A DNA stretch of 64,000 nucleotides, taken from Annona cherimola. Lineage: Eukaryota > Streptophyta > Magnoliopsida > Magnoliales > Annonaceae. Positions 57,124 through 64,000 of this stretch are shown in pieces (position 1 is the stretch's first letter; each line of letters starts with the position of its first letter). The notes beneath the pieces were generated by a model. It did no database searches. It was not told the origin of the DNA and saw only the letters and a list, made by a program, of their open reading frames with translations. The stretch covers positions 9,144,264 through 9,208,263 of the forward strand of contig CM059972.1 of assembly GCA_030490835.1 (NCBI GenBank), given 5' to 3'. Position numbers and translations under genes: made by a program.

Positions 57124-57720
57124 TGAAAAAAACACTTACCCGTCGAAGTGTGCAGACTCACAGCAGACCACTGTACCTGTGGCATTTGCTTGGGATGTGC
57201 AACTGCGGATTGACTTTCTTTATTAGTAGGACTGCAATTTGCAAGCTTAGTAAGGTTGTTTTCTGGCCAAAATTCAACGTTTTTATGGAGCACTACTACC
57301 AACTATACCACTCTTAACTCTCCCTACTCCCTTTCCCACCCATCTTCCACATTTCTCATTCTTAAGGTATTTTCTTCTTCCTCTTCTTTCCATTTTTCAT
57401 TTTTCACTTCTTTTGTTGACGTGGTCTGTCGTGGTGGTGGTGGTGCTTCTTGTTGTTTTTTCAGACTCATCTGATTCCTATAAAGAAAACCCAACAAATT
57501 TAGCTATAGAAATCGAAATCCACATTGCTTTATCGTTTTGGACGGGAAATTCTGTTATGGGGTTTTGAGAGTATTGGTCTTTGTTTCCTTGTGTTATTTA
57601 TCTTGAATTCCATATGTTTAGTCGCAGAATTCTCTGTCTGCTGTTTAATCTTTCTTCGGTTGGGGAGATTTGCGGGGTTGGTCATAAAGAATGAAGTCTT
57701 AGGATTTTTATTTTTATTTT

Positions 57721-57760
57721 TTGGTGGGGGGGGAGGTGAGGGGCGGGGGGTGGTGGGGAA
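57721..57760 (+). other. G-rich tract in the PIP5K leader (G-quadruplex candidate)
   Basis: Runs of 8, 4, 6 and 4 G separated by one to six bases on the coding strand. The tract is about 160 bases upstream of the ATG and just before a TTTGCAG acceptor-like site at 57818, so it is probably inside a 5' UTR intron or the leader. Confidence 0.7.
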
Positions 57761-57920
57761 TGAAGTCTTAGAATTATTTAATATCAACAAATGCATAAAT
57801 TCTGCTTTCTGTTTGCAGATTATGGATCTATCAGTTGTGGCTTGTCCTGTTTTGGCTTTGGGTTTGAAGAAATCCTGAACTTATATCCATTAAGGGACCA
57901 GATCATTTTAGACATTATGC

Positions 57921-60060
57921 ATGTCTGGCCCTGTGGCCCTCGATGGTGTGGGTGGAGCAATTTCTCATGCTGAAGCATCTGGACTCTCTCATGATGTTAG
58001 GAGCTTCAGCGACAGAGAGCACTCACTCATATTGGCCAACGGGCAATTTGCACATTCAGCCTCCGAAGCTGCCAGCTTTAGAGTTGGGGAGCTTTTACTT
58101 CCCAATGGGGAATCATATTCTGGGACATTATTGTGTAACGTGCCAGAAGGTTCGGGGAGGTATGTGTGGTTGGATGGTTGTATGTATGAAGGCGAGTGGA
58201 GAAGTGGGATGAGGCATGGTGCAGGAAAGATTACATGGCCATATGGGGCTGTCTATGATGGTGAATTTTCTGGCGGCTACATTAGTGGTAATGGGACGTA
58301 CATTGGGGCTGATAAGGTTGTTTACAAGGGACGTTGGAGGTTGAATGTCAAACATGGGTTAGGATGCCAGAATTATCCTAATGGAGATGTCTTTGAAGGT
58401 TCTTGGATTCAAGGTGTGGTAGAAGGTCCTGGTAAGTATGTATGGGCCAATGGTAATGTTTATATTGGCAACATGAAAGGTGGAAAAATGTCTGGGAAAG
58501 GAACTCTTACTTGGACAAATGGGGATTCTTTCGAAGGAAGCTGGTGGGACGGGTTGATGCATGGGTTTGGAGTCTATACGTGGGCAGATGGTGGCTGTTA
58601 TGTTGGCACTTGGACCCGAGGCCTGAAGGATGGAAAAGGAGCTTTTTATCCAAACGGCGACAAGCTTCCTGCTGCACAGGAGCTTTACCTAAATGCTTTG
58701 CGAAAGCGAGGACTGCTTCCTGGTTTGAAGAAACAGAATCGTAGGTCCCACATCCATCATGCCTCTTCAGTTGACATGGGGAATGTAAAAGTCCATGAAG
58801 TCCAAGTGTCTGGTCGAGGTTCATCTGATAAGCTTCCTAAAGGCAACCTTATAAATCTAGAGCAATCTCGCAACAGAAATGTCTCTTTGGAGAGACGCTG
58901 GAGCCTTGAGGTAGCCATTGAAAAGGTGATTTCCCATGATCCCTCACTGAACTCAGGAGATTCCATCCTGGAAAGTGATGAAAAGAAAGCCAATACAAAT
59001 GCTCCAATCCGTGAACGGGAATACATGCAAGGTGTACTGATCAGTGAACTAGTTATAAACAGCGACTTTTCATCTATGTCTAAGAGGGCTAGAAGGCGAC
59101 AGAAGAAACTTGTGAAGGATATCAAAAAGCCTGGTGAAACAATTATTAAAGGTCACAGAAGTTATGATCTGATGCTAAGCTTGCAGCTTGGAATCAGGTA
59201 ACATGCATTCTTTGATCAACTGTTGCTTATTTTTCCTACCAAATATAACAAAATTTGTGCTGTTTATACTTTTGGAACAGTTGATTGAACCAAATATTAC
59301 AAAATATTATCATGTTCGCTGCAGACCAAGTTGTTTAGGTATAGAATGCCATGACATTGCATATTTGGCACTGCTGTGGACACACATGACCATCTTGACT
59401 CCTTTCCTTTTTGCATTTTTGGAAAATTTTGGTTTGCAATCCTTCTTAAAATTTTAAAAAGGTTTTTATATTTTCCTCTTTGATTGTTTGTGTTTTTTCC
59501 CTCATACTACTGAGAAAGATGTTATTTTAAAATTCTTTTACACATAACAGTGAAAATTTCTCTAGTTGGCCCTTTTGTCATTTGACAACTTAGTTTTGTT
59601 CCATCACTTCTTCCATTGTTTTGAAAAATTATCAAGTTGTTGTGATAGAGCTGAAAACTTGTGTAATTATCATCCTCATCATCACTGAGGATATTCTTGG
59701 GCTTGAATCCTTGGTCTTGTTTAAAGTTGCTGCTGGAATGACTAACAAAAATAGTTTTCGTTTGGGTCATTACAGGTATACTGTGGGTAAAATTACACCA
59801 ATACAGAGGCGTGAAGTCCGTGCATCAGACTTTGGTCCCCGAGCTAGTTTTTGGATGCTTTTTCCTAAAGAAGGTTCTCAATTGACGCCTACTCACCAGT
59901 CCGATGATTTCAAGTGGAAAGATTATTGTCCAATGGTTTTTAGGTGAGTACATTGCATTCATTTAGTCTTATTTGGTGCATGTAATGCAGTGGCAAAGCC
60001 AGGGCTTTTAAGGGAGGGTTTTTGGTGTGGGTGTGTGTGTGTGTGTCTGGTGGGGTTTTT

Positions 60061-60098
<38 letters not shown>

Positions 60099-63000
60099 TT
60101 GCGGCTTGGCCGCGGGGGCATTTTCACTTGGCTCTGCCTGTTGGTTCTGTCCACTTACCATTTCTGTGTTGCAAATTATATTATCTTTTCAAGGTCATTT
60201 GGATGCTTGACAAGTAGAGGAAAGGGGACTTAAAAACTGGATCCTCTTTGAAGTTGAGAAAGGAATTGGAGGGAAAGACAAGTTCAGGGAGAAAAATTAA
60301 AGAGCAAGGGAAAGGTGGACACAATTACAAGTTTGATATGCATGAAGTGATTAAATCCTAAAACAAGTTAATCAAAAGCAAAACCCTAAAAATTGCATAA
60401 AAACTAAATCACTAAATAAAATATACCAAAATAATAATCCAAGCCAATTATCATGTTTTGAACTGCAAAATTAACCCTTATTTCTAAGATTGCACTGAAA
60501 ATATGTGCCATTAGGTTTGATGCATTGTGGTTTCCATCTATTCTCCTTGATGTGGAAAAGCTCCTAATAAAGAGCTAATGATAATTCTTCTCCAAGATCT
60601 GAATCCAAAGTCTAAAACTCCTCTTTTTATATTCATTTAGCATCTACGCAACACCTATTCCTCCACAGAACATGGTATTGATTGGATTTGATGGCTTCAT
60701 CCTAGAGGATACTCACACTGATCGTTTCCTCTTTTTCCCTGCATTTCATTTGTTCATATTCTGTTTTTCCCCATCTCTTTCCCTCATTTGCAAATGCAAA
60801 ATGCAGTTGAGTGGAAAGTTTCACTCACAAATTGAATTTTGTTTCGTTAGTTTTCTACAAAATATAGAATCTTCATAGAATGGAAGAAAATCCATCATTA
60901 AACATTCAAATGCTGTCTCTTTGCATATACGCTGATTCATAAGTAGATTCTTCATTCTATTGATATCCTCGTCCTCTTAGAATTGATAAATATTTATTTT
61001 TCTAAACCCTCATATGAAAATTTTAGAATGTTCTTAGATATCTGGCTGGCATTGTGTCTAATAAAAAGTATCAGATGTATAACAGTAATTTTAGTTCCTG
61101 TTCTTTTTTTAAAATCACCTCTGGTAAAATTTTGAGGGTAGCATAAAACATGCATTTTGTAGATTGAAAATCCGTGGTTGGTTTGTCTGACTAATTCAAG
61201 CTCATTCCTGTAGAAACTTGCGAGAGATGTTTAAGATTGATGCAGCAGATTACATGATGTCTATTTGTGGAAATGATGCACTTAGAGAGCTTTCTTCTCC
61301 CGGGAAGAGTGGTAGTGTCTTTTTTCTATCTCAAGATGACCGTTTCATGATCAAGACTCTTCGCAAATCTGAAGTACAGGTGATTTATTATCTCATTTTA
61401 GTTTCAGCAGTTGGTGGTGGATTACAAGAAGTCATTCATATCCTAATAACTGTGGTCGATATTTGCATCTTCTATTCTTTCATCCTTTTCCTTGTTGCTG
61501 TCATCACCATCATCCTGTGCTTGTTGAAGATATTTATTGCCATCATTACCCATTTAGCACTCGCTCCTAAGACACTGCCTTCTGCGCATATATGAACCCT
61601 TCTATTTCTTCTCACTGGCGCATCTGATGTTAATGCAAACTTATATTTTGATTTTTCCTTTGGAAAATTTTCCAATTTTACTTGAAACATTGTAAAATTT
61701 CTTAAGAATTGAAAAGACCATTAGAAAACATCAAAAGTTTTGAATGGAATTTCAAGGATTGAAAGATACGTGATGATATTTGAGAAGTTGTGTATTAAAA
61801 AACCAATGTGCAAGATCTAAATATACTTCTCTAAAAAGGAAAAAAGACAGATTTTCTTCTTCGTTACTGAATTGCATCCTTGAATGGAATAAATGGCAGA
61901 ATGCTATAGAAATTTTATGTGGCCACCGAGTTCCAATTAAATTAAAAGTAAAATTACCAGCTATGCTAGATGGGGCAAAATATTGGCCAATTAAAGAATA
62001 ATATATGTAGTAGAAATGAGAATGTCAAGGCGAATAAGCGGTAGAATAACAAAAGATAAAATTAGAAATGAAGTAATTTAAAATCGGGAATACTTCTATG
62101 AAACCCCTCTTCTATGTAATCTTTTTCATTTTTAAGATTTTGATTGTTAATGGAAAATGTACTTCATCTATTGTATTTAGCACAATTTATAGTATCTCGA
62201 AAACCTTTTCACTTGTCTAGTATCACTGTGCATGAGCTTCATTTAGAAATGTGTAAAATCAATGTGATAAAATAATTTAGTGTTAAATATCAATTTGAAA
62301 GTTGTATTTTTAATATCTAAACCATCTAAAATATCATTTATATGTGGATAAATGATTCTATAAAATATTATTACATTTTAATACTTATGTGAATGAATCG
62401 AAGCATTTTTTCTAATTTATATATGAATATACTTATTTTCGAGTAAATGTGGTCCATATGCGTATTTGATGTAGATGAAACTTAGTTTTCTAAATAAACA
62501 AATGATAGTCAAATACAATGAATGAATTGAATTTTTTGTCAAATATCAAAAACTTAAAATTTAAAGGGATTATATGGAACCGCTTTTATGTTAGCCGGTT
62601 ACATAGAAGCGGGGCTGATCTAAGATAATCTAAAAGTGAAACTAATAGGTAATAAAATAAAGGAAAGCAGACTAAGGTGGTTTGAGCATATTAAATGGAG
62701 GCTTAAAGTAGCGTAGGTTAGGATATATGCAGCTGACCACATAGTTGGGAAACAACTTATTATGATGATGATCCCATAGCCGAACCGAAGGCCAAGTTTC
62801 TAGATGATTTTAATTCCACATTCATAAGTGCTTTTTTTTTTTTTGAAAAAAAAAAAAAAATGAAAGTTGATTGATCATTTCCCTTCCAATGCTGTTTCTA
62901 CTGTCTAGCTTTGTGTTTACACTGCAACCAAAATTATAGAAGAAAATGAATAAGCAGCAGAACTAGGGAGAAATTCATTTTTTTAAATTTTAATTTGCTG

Positions 63001-64000
63001 AAATAGAATAAGGTTTTGCTTTATGCAAGAATCTAGAAGACTTCAAATGCGGAGATAATGCTGCTTGCTGCTATTCAGGATTATTCTGAAATAAGACTTG
63101 CAGCTCATTTTCAAGACTGAAAAATCTACTGTACATGCTATATTTTTGGGAAAAAGATGCATAAGTAGTGGAATGAAAATCAGTAAATCATTTAGGAAGT
63201 CTTATGATTGTACACAAGAGAAGGTATAGAGTAATGTAAAAAGTGTAGCTTGGGTATAATTAGCCATCCTTGTATGTGGTGTTTGTTCATTTCTTCCTGA
63301 ATCAAATATTCAGTACTGGCTTAGGCACAGTTGTAACCATTTGCTTATGCAAAAATGTGGCACAATTTTAATTCACCACACTTGCCAGATTGACTTTGGT
63401 CAATCATAGTCAGTATCTGTTCCTCATGTTAGTACATTTTATGATGCTAAGAATTAATCATATTGATCTTTTGTGATGATGAAAAATGAAGGCTGCATCA
63501 TTTGCAATGTTAGATACACGATATCTGTCATACTTATGGCTTGGGAACTTCTCTGCATGACTGATCCAAAGTCTCTTCACTGAAAATTTTAGATGATAGT
63601 GCATTTTACAATTTATACTCTAATATTTTGTTCTATTTCAGATGTTACTTAAAATTTCATAGGTGGTATACAAATTAAACCTGTTTCTGAATTCAGATCA
63701 CAGTTAGGAAAGTATGCATCTTGACTCTGAGTGCCCGTAAAATCAGTTAACCATCCATCATCATTGATAGTTAGGTCCTAATTTTTAGAATGCACCTGGG
63801 TACCAAAAGGGCCCCAAAACAGGGGTATCCATTTTTCCTATCACCATCCAGAAAACTAACATAAATTGTTCAAGCAATTCTTGTATCTAAACTTCTAGTT
63901 GTCAACCTGAATTAACTGTCGGTTTGGTTATTCCAAACTGAACCTGATTGGTTACTGCAGGATTGGGATTTTACAGGTAGGGTTATGGACTTATATGATT
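57921..64000 (+). CDS. PIP5K: MORN-repeat phosphatidylinositol-4-phosphate 5-kinase, 5' part
   Basis: Exons 57921-59197, 59776-59943 and 61214-61379 encode about 537 residues; the gene continues past the right edge through a third intron longer than 2.6 kb. The enzyme phosphorylates PtdIns4P to PtdIns(4,5)P2 at the plasma membrane. Eight MORN repeats (about residues 66-250, e.g. [19 protein letters not shown] and [18 protein letters not shown]) lie in one exon, as in the plant subfamily B enzymes. A basic linker ([17 protein letters not shown]) and the kinase start follow: [58 protein letters not shown] and TLRKSEVQ. The lysine of the MIKTL motif is the ATP-contacting position. Lipid-kinase catalytic and activation-loop residues are outside the window. 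The ATG at 57921 opens the long frame and fits family N-termini (MSGP...). Confidence 0.95.
60063..60096 (+). repeat. Uninterrupted G34 homopolymer in PIP5K intron 2
   Basis: Thirty-four consecutive G bases, preceded by (GT)n and GGTGGGGTTTTTTT. It produces glycine-rich false reading frames. It may be a true homopolymer or have a length error from assembly. Confidence 0.85.
61870..62778 (+). mobile_element. RTE LINE 3' fragment in PIP5K intron 3, split by a nested element
   Basis: The plus-strand translation resembles the RTE C-terminus: [20 protein letters not shown], then [20 protein letters not shown], up to about 62076. It resumes at about 62617 (CTAAAAGTGAAACTAAT ... GACTAAGGTGGTTTGAGCAT) and ends in a TGATGATGAT tail at about 62775. 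Stops and frameshifts are frequent. It is the third RTE copy in the window and is in the same orientation as the host gene. Confidence 0.8.
62104..62614. mobile_element. Inverted-repeat element nested in the RTE fragment
   Basis: An element of about 511 bp with ends CCCCTCTTCTATGTAA and TTACATAGAAGCGGGG, inverted repeats of 16 bases with one mismatch. The LINE reading frame continues on either side. The interior is AT-rich and non-coding and shares blocks with 4761-4985. The exact insertion point and target duplication are unresolved. Confidence 0.75.
62615..64000 (+). other. Remainder of PIP5K intron 3
   Basis: After the LINE fragment the intron runs to the window edge with a T/A homopolymer pair near 62827-62860 and otherwise ordinary AT-rich sequence. 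The next kinase exon (expected to encode LLRMLP...H) is not clearly present. A short look-alike at 63642 hits a stop after six codons. Confidence 0.6.

Larger units (their letters stand above)
54076..57920. other. Intergenic: NADP-MDH 3' flank and PIP5K promoter/5' UTR
   Basis: This contains the NADP-MDH 3' UTR, a candidate inverted-repeat element near 54.76-55.16 kb, MITE copies at 56.4-57.1 kb and, from about 57.3 kb, the T/C-rich leader of the kinase gene. I see no other gene. Between 55.2 and 56.3 kb there is only complex, unassigned sequence. Confidence 0.5.

Noticed and set aside
58128..59125. Several minus-strand frames opposite the PIP5K first exon
   Set aside because: They are antisense shadows of the MORN-repeat coding sequence, with no independent features.
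59940..60233. Gly-rich and Pro-rich frames around the G34 run
   Set aside because: They are translations of the homopolymer and the (GT)n tract inside PIP5K intron 2.
1..64000. CRISPR arrays, operons, rRNA genes or a bacterial-type defence system
   Set aside because: No regularly spaced direct repeats with unique spacers, no Shine-Dalgarno-led gene strings and no rRNA sequence; all repeats fit eukaryotic transposons or slippage.

Overview
This is nuclear DNA of a flowering plant, read as a dicot or an early-diverging angiosperm. It is AT-rich and the genes carry many GT-AG introns. Five conserved plant genes can be read exon by exon. Introns and intergenic DNA are packed with small transposons. 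No prokaryotic features, CRISPR arrays or operons are present. The species cannot be named from the sequence alone.

Layout. (1) 165-22572, + strand: the 3' part of a SWEETIE/HEATR5-type HEAT-repeat gene, 26 exons encoding about 967 C-terminal residues; the 5' part lies outside the window. (2) 24668-31386, - strand: a three-KH-domain RNA-binding protein of the BTR1 type, 8 coding exons, 329 aa. (3) 36936-38266, - strand: a CKS1 cyclin-dependent kinase subunit, 3 exons, 87 aa. (4) 46919-54075, + strand: chloroplast NADP-dependent malate dehydrogenase, 14 exons, 450 aa, with both thioredoxin-regulated cysteine pairs; its first intron is best explained by a GC-AG splice. (5) 57921 to beyond 64000, + strand: a MORN-repeat phosphatidylinositol-4-phosphate 5-kinase, of which the MORN region and the start of the kinase domain are present. 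These are unrelated housekeeping genes and do not form a pathway cluster.

The mobile elements are the notable part. A Tourist/PIF-like MITE family of about 280-295 bp has at least a dozen copies and is concentrated at 36-45 kb. There one copy is inserted into another, one is split by an RTE-type LINE, and that LINE carries a further copy. Three non-autonomous hAT-like elements (8-bp target duplications), two Mutator-like MITEs, two foldback elements with long inverted repeats, three related tRNA-type SINE copies, three RTE LINE fragments and one rearranged Ty1/copia fragment can also be delimited, several with recognisable target-site duplications. Local tandem duplications have copied a splice donor (SWEETIE) and coding sequence into an intron (NADP-MDH).

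I found no convincing new biological system. The strongest leads are the nested MITE/LINE archaeology at 38.9-42.9 kb, the gene-internal duplications, the inferred GC-AG intron and a cryptic exon candidate in the BTR1-like gene.
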